From: Gemmatimonadota bacterium
GTDB lineage: Bacteria; Gemmatimonadota; Gemmatimonadetes; Gemmatimonadales; Gemmatimonadaceae
NCBI GenBank assembly: GCA_026387935.1
Contig: JAPLKU010000019.1
Coordinates: forward strand, 235,351-299,350
Direction: 5' to 3'
DNA: 64,000 nt
The notes beneath the pieces are model-generated. The model saw only the letters and a program-made list of their open reading frames with translations, had not been told where the DNA came from and did not search any database. Numbering within the stretch: position 1 is the stretch's first letter; each line of letters opens with the position of its first letter. Both the position numbers and the translations under genes were made by a program. Positions 1-10,704 of this stretch are shown in pieces.

Positions 1-120
1 TCGGGGGGTGGACAGTCGTTCAAGCTTACTCGGCCAGCCGGAAATGGCGAACAGATGGAGGCGGTCGTGGAACGGATGGGGCGCGGCGACGGGCGGCAGC
101 AGTGAGCCGCCAAAGGGCAC

Positions 121-372
121 GAGCGAGACGGCAGACGACAAAAGCGAGACGACAAAACGACAAGAGCGAGACGGCAGGCGACAAAGACGAGACGGCAGAC
201 GGCAAAGACGCGACGGCAGACGGCAGACGGCAAAGACGCGACGGCAGACGGCAAAGACGCGACGGCAAAGACGCGACGGCAAAGACGCGACGGCAGACGA
301 CAAAGACGCGACGGCAGACGGCAAAGACGCGACGGCAGACGGCAAGGACGCGACGGCAGACCGCAAGGACGT
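121..372. repeat. Heptamer minisatellite
   Basis: From 191 to 372 the sequence is 26 contiguous heptamers drawn from two words, GACGGCA and AAGACGC, with single-base variants at 296, 345, 359 and 366. A more degenerate version of the same words begins near 121. The B word (AAGACGC and variants) is always flanked by A words. There are no unique spacers, so it is not a CRISPR array. The period is not a multiple of three, so every frame stays open and gives Arg/Gln/Asp/Lys-rich heptad translations; these are not believable proteins. The rest of 1-479 holds no gene I can support. The array lies just beyond the 3' end of the minus-strand kinase gene. Confidence 0.9.
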
Positions 373-479
373 CGACGCCGCCCATATTCGCTCAGCACGC
401 GACGCCAGCACCGCACACCTGAGGGTCGAATGTTCGTCCGTGGGCGTGGGCCGCGGACAAGCGCGCGCCCGCGCACTAG

Positions 480-3689
<3,210 letters not shown>

Positions 3690-3870
3690 CGAAGTTAAGC
3701 TTGGAGGTGCGGACTGGATAGCACGTCGGGAGGCGCAATCCTCCGGCCAACCCGACCGGCGCCTCTGCTGGTCACCCCCTCCTCCCGACTCGCCGCCGAA
3801 GCGCCATATTCTCCGGCTTGGCCCCTCCTAGAGCTGGGCCAGCGAACTTCCCATTTGCAGGAGTGGACCC

Positions 3871-6800
3871 GTGCACAGAACACCGCTCGCGCTTCGCCGG
3901 ACTGCCGCCATCGTCCGGTCAGTCGCGTGCCTCCTCGCCTTTCCCGTGTTGGCGCTCACCGCGCAGACGCCGGCAACGCAGACGCCGGCGACGCAGGTCG
4001 CCAAGAAAGTCTTGTCGCCGGCCGACTACACGCGCTGGCGCAACATCGAAGGCTCACAGATTTCCGCCGACGGAAAATGGGTGAGCTACGGACTGCGATT
4101 CGCAAACACGCTTCCGGTGGACTCGAAGCCGGAGCTCCATGTCCTGAATCTCGAGACCAATACGGACGTCACCGTACCGCGTGCGTCGAACGCGACCTTT
4201 TCCGCCGATTCGCGCTGGGTCGCCTATCAGGTCGATTCCATCGCGGCGGCCGGCGGACGTGGCGGGCGTGGTGGCGCTGCTCCCCCAGCCGGCGCGGCGA
4301 ACGGACGTGGCGCCGGTGGCGGCCCCGCCCTCCCGCGACGATTTGAACTGCGCGAACTCGCTACCGGCCGTGTGCAAACGTGGCAGGACATGCAGCAGGC
4401 GATCTTCGCACCAACGTCCACGCACCTCGTGCTGCGCCGCCGCGGACCTGGCGTCGGCACGGGCGGTGGCGGTCGCGGTGGCCCCGGAGGCGGAGGCGGC
4501 GGAGGTGGCGGAGGTGGCGGTGGCCAGCAAGACGCTGCCGGCGCCCTCCCGACCGGGCCGCGCGGCTCCGATGTGCTCATCGTTGATCTGCGCAATGGAC
4601 GCAACCAGTTCGTCGGCAGCGTGGGCGACATTGCGTTCAACGCCAAAGGAGACCTGCTCGGCTACACGGTCGACGCCGTCGTGAAAGACGGAAACGGTCT
4701 CTATGTGATGGACCTCGCGAGCGGCGGCACGCACACACTCGACAACGACGCGCGCAGTTACAGCCGCCTCGCCTGGAACGACGCCGGCACCGCGATCGCC
4801 GTGCTGAAGGGCAGCGAAGTGCCGCGTATGCGCGAGCGTGACAACCAGCTGCTCGTCGTCACCGATGTACGCGCTGCGTTGACCAAACCCGACGTCGCAA
4901 CGGCGAAGCTCGAACGAACCGTCGCCCCGGGTTTCCCACAGGGATGGGTGGTCAGCGATCGCGCAACGCTCTCCTGGAGCGAAGACAACCAGCGCGTGAT
5001 GTTCGGCATCATCGGCCAGTCGCCGGCCGCCGACACCGGCCGCCGCTCCAGCACCGACTCCACCGCCGACGTGGATGTCTGGCGCACGCAGGACGAGCGG
5101 ATCCAGTCCGTGCAGATGATTCGTGCGAACGCCGACCGAAACAACACGTTCCGCGAAGCCTTCGTGGTCGCGACCGGCAAGTACGTCTCGCTCTCCGATT
5201 CCACGATGCGGGAGCTGGAAGTTTCGCTCGACGGCAAATGGGCCGTGGGCCGCGACGCCCGCGCATACATGTCGGATTACAAGCGCCCGGCGGCGGACAT
5301 TTATCGCGTGAACATGTCAACGGGCGAACGCACGCTGATGCTCAAGGGGCAACTCACCGCCCAGCATGTGTTCGGCATTTCGCCTGATGGACGCCAGTTC
5401 GTCTACTGGAAGGACAGCAAGTTCCAGGCGTACGATCTCGATGCCGGCACGTCGAAGACGCTCGGCTCCGCCACGACGCCGAGTTTCGTAGACACCGAGT
5501 TCGATCATCCGGGCCCGAAGCCGTCTTATGGTGTGGCCGGCTACTCGAGCGACGGCAAGTCGGTCATCGTCGAGAACAAGTACGACCTCTGGACCCTCCC
5601 ACTCGACGGCTCAGCCGGCGTGAAGAATCTCACCAATGGCGCGGGCGCCAAGGGTGAAATCCGCTACCGCTATGTGCGCATCGATCCGATCGATTCGACG
5701 ATGGGGCGTCGCGTGCGCTCCGGCCGCGAGATTGATCTCGCCAAGCCGGTCACGCTGACGGCGTACGGCGAATGGACCAAGAAAGCGGGCTTCTCCGAAC
5801 TCGCGAATGGTCAGCTGAAGGAACTCGTGTATGATGATGCGGCGTTCGGTCGACCGTCAAAGGCCGCCAAGGCCGACAAGGTCCTCTTCACACGCGAGAC
5901 GTTCGCCGAGTTCCCGGATCTCCGCGTGTCGGGCGCCGGGTTTGCGAACGCAAAGAAAATCACGAACGCGAACCCGCAGCAGGCCGAGTTCTCCTGGGGC
6001 CGGCGCGTGCTGTTCGACTTCAAGAACAAGGCCGGCCGACGGCTGCAGGGGATCATCGCATTGCCCGACGACTACAAGCAGGGCGAGAAGCGGCCGATGA
6101 TCGTGAACTTCTACGAGAAGAACTCGCAGAATCTGCACCGCTACACGTCGCCGTCGTTCATCACCGGAATGGGTTCGTCGCCAATCGAAGCGGTGAGCCG
6201 CGGCTACATCACCATGCTGCCCGACATCTTCTTCAATACGGGTTCATCGCACAGCGACATGCTGGATTGCGTCGAAGCCGCAACAAAGAAGGTGATCGAG
6301 CTGGGGTACGCCGACCCGAAGCACATCGGCGTGAATGGTCACAGCTACGGCGGCGAAGGTGCCGCGTTCATCGGCACACGGTCCAAGCTCTTCTCAGCTG
6401 TGGGCATGGGCGCCGGCGTCACCGACCTCTACACCGACTTCAACCAGAGCTGGGGCTGGTCGTATCAGGTAACGGGCGGCAGCGGCGCGAATGGCAACGA
6501 CTATTACCTCTACGGCCAGGGCCGTTGGGGCGTCTCGCCGTGGGACAATCCGGAACTCTTCCACTTCGAGTCCGCGCTGACCCATGTGCCCGAAGCCACA
6601 GCGCCATTCCTGATGATGCACGGCACCGCCGATCCGACGGTCTCGTTCAGCGAGGGAATGAACTTCTACAACGCGCTGCGCTACAACAAGAAGGAAGCGG
6701 TGCTGCTCGCGTATCCCGGTGAAGGCCACGGCCTTTCGGGGTTGGCCAACCGTCGCGACCTGACGGTGCGGTTCTTCGAGTTCTTCGACCACTACCTGAA

Positions 6801-6885
6801 GGGGGCACCGGCGCCCAAGTGGATGAAGGACGGCGTTCCGTATCTCGTCAAGGAAGCGACGCGGGATATGCGCGTGGTGCCGTAG
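3871..6885 (+). CDS. Secreted S9 (prolyl oligopeptidase family) peptidase
   Basis: Exported serine peptidase of family S9, 1004 aa. It starts at GTG 3871 with GGAG seven bases upstream. Residues 1-33 form a signal peptide ending in ALTAQ. The middle is a beta-propeller of TolB/WD40-like blades (for example SPDGRQFVYW, SSDGKSVIVE). The C-terminal alpha/beta hydrolase carries the triad: Ser825 in GHSYGGEG, Asp921 in HGTADPT, His953 in GEGHG. Two Gly-rich inserts (about residues 127-155 and 195-220, the second nearly pure Gly) interrupt propeller loops, a feature shared with other secreted proteins in this window. It probably cleaves peptides in the periplasm or outside the cell. It is divergent from the kinase gene and ends 160 bases before the convergent cdsA gene, with a repeat/terminator element between. 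Confidence 0.92.
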   Translation: MHRTPLALRRTAAIVRSVACLLAFPVLALTAQTPATQTPATQVAKKVLSPADYTRWRNIEGSQISADGKWVSYGLRFANTLPVDSKPELHVLNLETNTDVTVPRASNATFSADSRWVAYQVDSIAAAGGRGGRGGAAPPAGAANGRGAGGGPALPRRFELRELATGRVQTWQDMQQAIFAPTSTHLVLRRRGPGVGTGGGGRGGPGGGGGGGGGGGGGQQDAAGALPTGPRGSDVLIVDLRNGRNQFVGSVGDIAFNAKGDLLGYTVDAVVKDGNGLYVMDLASGGTHTLDNDARSYSRLAWNDAGTAIAVLKGSEVPRMRERDNQLLVVTDVRAALTKPDVATAKLERTVAPGFPQGWVVSDRATLSWSEDNQRVMFGIIGQSPAADTGRRSSTDSTADVDVWRTQDERIQSVQMIRANADRNNTFREAFVVATGKYVSLSDSTMRELEVSLDGKWAVGRDARAYMSDYKRPAADIYRVNMSTGERTLMLKGQLTAQHVFGISPDGRQFVYWKDSKFQAYDLDAGTSKTLGSATTPSFVDTEFDHPGPKPSYGVAGYSSDGKSVIVENKYDLWTLPLDGSAGVKNLTNGAGAKGEIRYRYVRIDPIDSTMGRRVRSGREIDLAKPVTLTAYGEWTKKAGFSELANGQLKELVYDDAAFGRPSKAAKADKVLFTRETFAEFPDLRVSGAGFANAKKITNANPQQAEFSWGRRVLFDFKNKAGRRLQGIIALPDDYKQGEKRPMIVNFYEKNSQNLHRYTSPSFITGMGSSPIEAVSRGYITMLPDIFFNTGSSHSDMLDCVEAATKKVIELGYADPKHIGVNGHSYGGEGAAFIGTRSKLFSAVGMGAGVTDLYTDFNQSWGWSYQVTGGSGANGNDYYLYGQGRWGVSPWDNPELFHFESALTHVPEATAPFLMMHGTADPTVSFSEGMNFYNALRYNKKEAVLLAYPGEGHGLSGLANRRDLTVRFFEFFDHYLKGAPAPKWMKDGVPYLVKEATRDMRVVP

Positions 6886-6904
6886 CGACACGGACAATTC
6901 GCGA

Positions 6905-7030
6905 ACTGACTGGGGGAACTGCACCGACTTCACCTGTCGTGGCAGTTCCCCCATGTATTTGTCGTGGTCGCACTCAGGAATCATCCGATCCCGTCCGGCG
7001 CTGTTCCGCACCCGCGATAGCGCCGAGACC
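6905..7030 (-). repeat. Intergenic repeat element, copy A
   Basis: In the gap between the convergent S9 peptidase and cdsA genes. Read on the minus strand it matches the element at 23294-23428: both start with GGTCTCGGCGC, share CGCCGGAC, then CAAATAC just before TGGGGGAACTGC, and end with the same 19 bases GCAGTTCCCCCAGTCAGTT. A 12-bp perfect stem pairs 6911-6922 with 6942-6953. The two copies lie in opposite orientation on the chromosome. Confidence 0.85.
6911..6953. terminator. Hairpin between convergent genes (bidirectional terminator candidate)
   Basis: TGGGGGAACTGC pairs perfectly with GCAGTTCCCCCA (12 bp, 19-base loop). It lies 25 bases after the S9 peptidase stop and before the cdsA stop on the other strand. 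There is no clean T-tract, only ATGTATTTG on the plus side, so termination strength is uncertain; it could also protect 3' ends. Confidence 0.55.
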
Positions 7031-7044
7031 CTTCAAGACCACAG

Positions 7045-7755
7045 CTACAGCCAGGCGCCCACGAGGGCCATCGCGACCACGAAACTGTTGAAGCGATCGA
7101 TCACCCCGCCCTGTCCGGGGAGTATGGCGGAAAAATCTTTGATCCCCGCCTGGCGCTTGGTCCAGGAACCCGACAGATCGCCGACGAACGATGCCGCCGC
7201 GACCGCCGTGCCGAGCGCAGCGGCGCGACCGAGGTCGTAGCCGGGCAACGCGCGCAGCCAGACAGCGACAAGCAACGCACCAATCAGCGCACCGACGAAT
7301 CCTTCAACGGTCTTGGCCGGACTGATTGATGGCACCAACGGCCGCCGGCCGATTAACTGCCCCACCACCTGCCCGAATCCGTCGAACGCGGCACAGACCA
7401 TGAAGAGCCAGATGACGCCGCCCTGGTCTGCGCGCGCCGACACATAGACAAACACCACCGCGACAGCGAGCGCTACCGTGATCAACCAACTCGGTCGCGG
7501 TTCAGGAATCCGTGGCCACGCGCGCCGCGCTTCGAGGGCGCTTCCGATCACGATGGCCGTCGCGATCGAGAGGAGTCCAGGGGTGCCGAGGAAGCCAAGC
7601 AGCACGACGGCGTGCGCGATGACGAAGAAGCCTATGAACTTGACGCCGCGCGCCCGTTGCACGTCGTGTGGCGTCTTGATGCTGCCGAGCACCATGATCA
7701 CGGCGCCGATCGCACAGAGCAACGTGGTCCGGAAGAGCAGTGCGCCGAACGTCAT
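7045..7755 (-). CDS. cdsA: Phosphatidate cytidylyltransferase (CDP-diacylglycerol synthase)
   Basis: Integral membrane enzyme making CDP-diacylglycerol from phosphatidate and CTP. The 236-aa protein has multiple hydrophobic helices. Its C-terminus carries the family signature: GDLSGSW, KR, IKD, LPGQGG and IDRFNS. In the canonical signature the last position is Asp; here it is Asn. The start codon overlaps the stop of the upstream CDP-alcohol phosphatidyltransferase gene in an ATGA, so the two are almost certainly co-transcribed and translationally coupled. Together they supply and use CDP-diacylglycerol for phospholipid head-group synthesis. The gene ends head-on against the S9 peptidase gene with repeat element A between. 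Confidence 0.88.
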   Translation of the reverse strand: MTFGALLFRTTLLCAIGAVIMVLGSIKTPHDVQRARGVKFIGFFVIAHAVVLLGFLGTPGLLSIATAIVIGSALEARRAWPRIPEPRPSWLITVALAVAVVFVYVSARADQGGVIWLFMVCAAFDGFGQVVGQLIGRRPLVPSISPAKTVEGFVGALIGALLVAVWLRALPGYDLGRAAALGTAVAAASFVGDLSGSWTKRQAGIKDFSAILPGQGGVIDRFNSFVVAMALVGAWL

Positions 7756-8318
7756 GTGTCGTGCCGTGCGTTGAGTACCCAGTACACGCCGCGCACATCA
7801 GCAGTCCACGTGGGAAGCAGCCAGAGCAGCACACACTCTTCAGTGGTCGCGAGCGCGAGCACACCGACACCGAGGTAGATCAGCCAGGGCTGGAGCGCGC
7901 CAAGGAAGAGCAGGCCTATGAAGAGGCCCATTACGTACGCGGTGATGCGCGAGAGATAGGTGTGAAAGCTCGACAGGCGACCGTAGCGGATAAGCGCCGC
8001 AAGATTCTCGGCGATCCACAGGCCGGGGATGAGTGAAAAGGCGACTGGGTGCGCGCGGATCACTTCGGGATAGAAGATCCATGCGCCAATGCCTGCGACG
8101 AGAAACAGGAGCGTATCGGCGATCGAGTCAAGCTGCGCGCCGAGTGGTGAGGTGGCGTTGAGGGCCCGCGCGAGGATGCCGTCGGCAATGTCGCCCACGA
8201 GGCAGAAAAGCATGAGTGCGGTAAACGCGTCGTGGCGCGCCATGAAGGCGAACCAGAGGAGGAACGGCATCGCCGCGATGCGGAGCGACGTGAGCGCGTT
8301 GGGGAGGCGCTTCAGCAT
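7752..8318 (-). CDS. CDP-alcohol phosphatidyltransferase (PgsA/PssA type)
   Basis: Membrane phospholipid synthase of the CDP-alcohol phosphatidyltransferase family, 188 aa from the ATG at 8318. The signature D-G-x2-A-R-x8-G-x3-D-x3-D is present as DGILARALNATSPLGAQLDSIAD... in the second helix region. The rest is hydrophobic helices. An upstream in-frame start at 8363 adds unlikely residues (MHCDAGRWGIC). Sequence alone does not tell phosphatidylglycerophosphate, phosphatidylserine or other products apart. It is first in a two-gene unit with cdsA (4-base overlap), which makes its substrate. Confidence 0.85.
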   Translation of the reverse strand: MLKRLPNALTSLRIAAMPFLLWFAFMARHDAFTALMLFCLVGDIADGILARALNATSPLGAQLDSIADTLLFLVAGIGAWIFYPEVIRAHPVAFSLIPGLWIAENLAALIRYGRLSSFHTYLSRITAYVMGLFIGLLFLGALQPWLIYLGVGVLALATTEECVLLWLLPTWTADVRGVYWVLNARHDT

Positions 8319-8412
8319 GGATGGACGTGAGCATATCCCCCACCTGCCCGCGTCGCAATGCAACCATTAGGAAGAGCGCCCGGGCCAACTGGCAGTTGCC
8401 CAGTGAGCGGGG

Positions 8413-8418
8413 TATAAT
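8413..8418 (+). promoter_or_regulatory. -10-like TATAAT
   Basis: A perfect TATAAT stands 42 bases before the ATG of the small secreted protein. The nearest TTGCCC (8396-8401) is only 11 bases upstream, too close for a normal -35, so only the -10 is supported. Confidence 0.35.
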
Positions 8419-8459
8419 CCGCAGGTAGGAAACAACCCCCCGAAACAGAGGATTTGCGC

Positions 8460-8879
8460 ATGCGCCGGTTCACCCTGCTCGCTGCCGGCGTCCTGCTCGC
8501 CGCCGCCACCACTGCGACCGCACAGGGCACGCCGCCCGACTCGACCAAGAAAGCGCCGGCAGCGGCGGCCAACCTCGAAGGCACGTGGACCGGCTCGCTC
8601 ACGACGCCGCAGGGCGAAATGCCGGTCAATGCCAAGATCAAGAAAGAGAAGGACGGCTACGTCGGCACGGTGTCGGGACTCGAAGGCGACGTTCCGCTCA
8701 AGGAAATCACCGTCGTCGGCGACAAGGTCACTATGGGCGCGGTGATGTCGATGCAGGGCCAGTCGTTCGAAGTGTGGTATGCCTTCGTCATCAAGGGCGA
8801 TGCACTCAACGGTTCGCTTTCGGCGAACGTGCAGGGCCAGTCCATGGCGTTCGACCTGCTGCTGAAGCGCGCGCCGTAA
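8460..8879 (+). CDS. Small secreted protein, unknown function
   Basis: 139 aa, not recognised as a named family. Residues 1-22 are a signal peptide (RRFTLLAAGVLLAAA, cleavage likely after TATAQ), followed by an Ala/Pro/Lys linker. From about residue 38 there is a compact beta-rich domain beginning LEGTWTGSL, with alternating strands (YVGTVSGL, VTMGAVMSM, FEVWYAFVIKGDALNG), resembling lipocalin-like small periplasmic proteins. GAGG at 8448-8451 sits eight bases before ATG 8460 and supports that start over an in-frame TTG at 8454. Short gap to the rhomboid gene, so possibly co-transcribed. Confidence 0.75.
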   Translation: MRRFTLLAAGVLLAAATTATAQGTPPDSTKKAPAAAANLEGTWTGSLTTPQGEMPVNAKIKKEKDGYVGTVSGLEGDVPLKEITVVGDKVTMGAVMSMQGQSFEVWYAFVIKGDALNGSLSANVQGQSMAFDLLLKRAP

Positions 8880-8916
8880 CGACATACGGCGCCAGGCGCG
8901 CCACGCCTTGCGTTAT

Positions 8917-9495
8917 ATGGGCACGCTCACCACCACCACGCGCCGCACTGCGCTCGCGCTGCGAACACAGGCGGTAACCGTTGGCGGAAGTGTCGCCGCA
9001 TTCTGGGGGGTCTTTGCGGTACAGTTTCTTTCAGGTGGCCTGCTCACACAGTTCGGAGTAATCCCGCGCACGGTCATTGGCCTGCGCGGGATTCTTTTTG
9101 GGCCATTCATTCACGGCAGCTTCGCGCACCTGGTGTCCAACACGGTACCGTTCCTGCTGCTGGGATGGCTGGTGATGCTGCGCGACTCGCGGCACTTCAT
9201 GCGAGTCACGCTCGCCTCGATGCTTGGCGCGGGGCTGCTCGCATGGATGATCGGCGCACCGGGGTCTGTTCACATCGGCGCGAGCGGCGTGATTTTTGGA
9301 TACCTTGGATTTCTCATGCTCGCGGGATGGTATGAGCGAAGTTTCGTGAGCGTGATGCTCAGTGTGGCTGTTACAGGATTGTGGGGCGGGCTGGTGCTCG
9401 GAGTGCTGCCCGGTCAACCGGGGATCAGTTGGCAGGGACATCTCGGTGGATTCATCGGTGGCGTGCTCGCGGCGCGATCGTTGCGGCGGCGATAG
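8917..9495 (+). CDS. Rhomboid-family intramembrane serine protease
   Basis: Six-helix membrane protease of 192 aa that would cleave transmembrane substrates within the bilayer. The catalytic Ser123 lies in GASGVIFGYLG (the GxSG motif) and His175 in QGHLGGFIGG. The oxyanion-side HxxxN is present as H71 and N75 in HLVSN. Length and motif order match small bacterial rhomboids. The ATG at 8917 is preferred to an in-frame TTG nine bases earlier. Followed by repeat copy B and a codirectional beta-lactamase-fold gene. The substrate cannot be guessed from context. Confidence 0.9.
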   Translation: MGTLTTTTRRTALALRTQAVTVGGSVAAFWGVFAVQFLSGGLLTQFGVIPRTVIGLRGILFGPFIHGSFAHLVSNTVPFLLLGWLVMLRDSRHFMRVTLASMLGAGLLAWMIGAPGSVHIGASGVIFGYLGFLMLAGWYERSFVSVMLSVAVTGLWGGLVLGVLPGQPGISWQGHLGGFIGGVLAARSLRRR

Positions 9496-9500
9496 GCAAC

Positions 9501-9607
9501 GGTCTCGGCGCTAGCACGATTGAGGACAACTGTCGGACTTGAACTGCGACACCTGCCGGATACTGCCAAATACTGACTGCCAACTACCGACTACTTCGGG
9601 GAACTGC
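9501..9607 (+). repeat. Intergenic repeat element, partial copy B
   Basis: Starts with GGTCTCGGCGC exactly as copies A and C, contains GCCAAATACTG and then GGGGAACTGC (9598-9607), but the second hairpin arm is missing because the next coding sequence begins at 9609. The GGGGA of the surviving arm is now placed as the ribosome binding site of that gene. It also holds ACTGCCAACTACCGACTAC, a word related to the one near 45.81 kb. Confidence 0.6.
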
Positions 9608-9608
9608 A

Positions 9609-10544
9609 ATGACGATGCGAAACGTGACGGTCTGCGCGATACTCATGCTCCTCGTAGTGACGCCAGGGGCACAAGGACAAGGACTGCAGCGCGTGCTTGA
9701 CGCAGAAATCGCACGGTTCCCTGGAAAGGCCGGCGTGTGGGTGAAGCATCTCACCACCGGTGAAGAGGCCGGGGTGCGCGCCGACGAGCTATTCAACACC
9801 GCCAGCGTGATCAAGATTCCGGTGCTCGTGCTCGCGATGCAGATGGCGGACAAGAATCAGTTGTCGCTCGCGGAGCGCATCACGATCAACGCCGCTGATT
9901 TTCGCGGCGGGACGGGCGTGTTCCGCTACAACGATCCGGGACTGCAGCTGACGTTCCGCGACGTGCTCCTGCAGATGATCATCACGAGTGATAACACCGC
10001 GACGGACATCGCCATTGGCAAAGTGGGCGGAACGGCGCGCGTGAACGGCTGGCTCGTCGTGAGCGGCTACGGCGGTACGATCAAACTGAACATGACCACC
10101 GCTGAGTTGTTCGCGAAGTACGCACCGCTGCAGGGAACAGCCCGCAACGACAAGACCAACAACGACCGCAACTACTGGCTCGGCGAGATGACGCCGCGGG
10201 CGACGGGCAAGATGCTCGAGTCGATTCAGCGGTGCAGTGACGGTAACGCGCCGCCGCCGGCAGTGGCGAGCAAGGACGCGTGCACGGACATGATGCGCAT
10301 GCTGCGCGGCCAGCAGGCAGGTGCTAGGCGGCTGCCACACTTCCTTAGCGTGCCCGTCGCGCACAAGACGGGCGACTTTCCGCCGGTGCTCGCGAATGAC
10401 GTCGGGATCGTGTTTACGCGCTCGGGGCCCGTGGTGGTCTCGTTCTTTGCAAATGCTATCGACGGACCGTTTGCGGAGGCCGAAGATCGGATCGGTCGCA
10501 TCGCGCAGCTGATCGTCGAGTATTTCGACGGGTCACGCCCCTAG
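9609..10544 (+). CDS. Class A beta-lactamase-fold serine hydrolase
   Basis: Secreted penicillin-recognising serine hydrolase, 311 aa with signal peptide (about residues 1-23). The active-site motifs are in class A order and spacing: SVIK (Ser66, Lys69), SDN (127-129), and KTG in VAHKTGD near residue 252. The omega-loop E-x-x-L-N of true class A beta-lactamases is not evident at the expected distance (about residue 163, where the sequence reads LNMTTAEL). It may therefore be a PF13354-type hydrolase or penicillin-binding relative rather than an efficient beta-lactamase. The ribosome binding site GGGGA derives from repeat copy B. Convergent with the M28 peptidase. Confidence 0.85.
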   Translation: MTMRNVTVCAILMLLVVTPGAQGQGLQRVLDAEIARFPGKAGVWVKHLTTGEEAGVRADELFNTASVIKIPVLVLAMQMADKNQLSLAERITINAADFRGGTGVFRYNDPGLQLTFRDVLLQMIITSDNTATDIAIGKVGGTARVNGWLVVSGYGGTIKLNMTTAELFAKYAPLQGTARNDKTNNDRNYWLGEMTPRATGKMLESIQRCSDGNAPPPAVASKDACTDMMRMLRGQQAGARRLPHFLSVPVAHKTGDFPPVLANDVGIVFTRSGPVVVSFFANAIDGPFAEAEDRIGRIAQLIVEYFDGSRP

Positions 10545-10554
10545 CTCAGGGCCA

Positions 10555-10668
10555 GGGTCTCGGCTCTACCGGTGATCGGATGAACGCGAATGGAGCGAAT
10601 GCACGCCGATTGATTCGCGTGTATTCGCTCCATTCGCGTTCATCCGATAACAACCAACGCCGAGACCC
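10555..10668. repeat. Nested long inverted repeat, copy D of the intergenic family
   Basis: An outer pair GGGTCTCGGC (10555-10564) and GCCGAGACCC (10659-10668) encloses a perfect 26-bp inverted repeat (10575-10600 with 10623-10648, 22-base loop). The outer arms carry the core word of copies A-C. It lies between the convergent beta-lactamase-fold and M28 peptidase genes and can form a very stable cruciform or RNA hairpin from either strand. Confidence 0.85.
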
Positions 10669-10704
10669 CTGCCAAGCGCTGGCAGCGGCACTATCCGACC
10701 AGCA

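Noticed and set aside
121..372. CRISPR array
   Set aside because: Units are 7 bases with no unique spacers and no cas genes.
8396..8418. Complete sigma70 promoter before the small secreted protein
   Set aside because: TTGCCC and TATAAT are only 11 bases apart, too close for a working pair.
9609..10544. Calling this gene a beta-lactamase resistance gene
   Set aside because: SxxK, SDN and KTG are present but the omega-loop Glu is not evident, so resistance is not supported.
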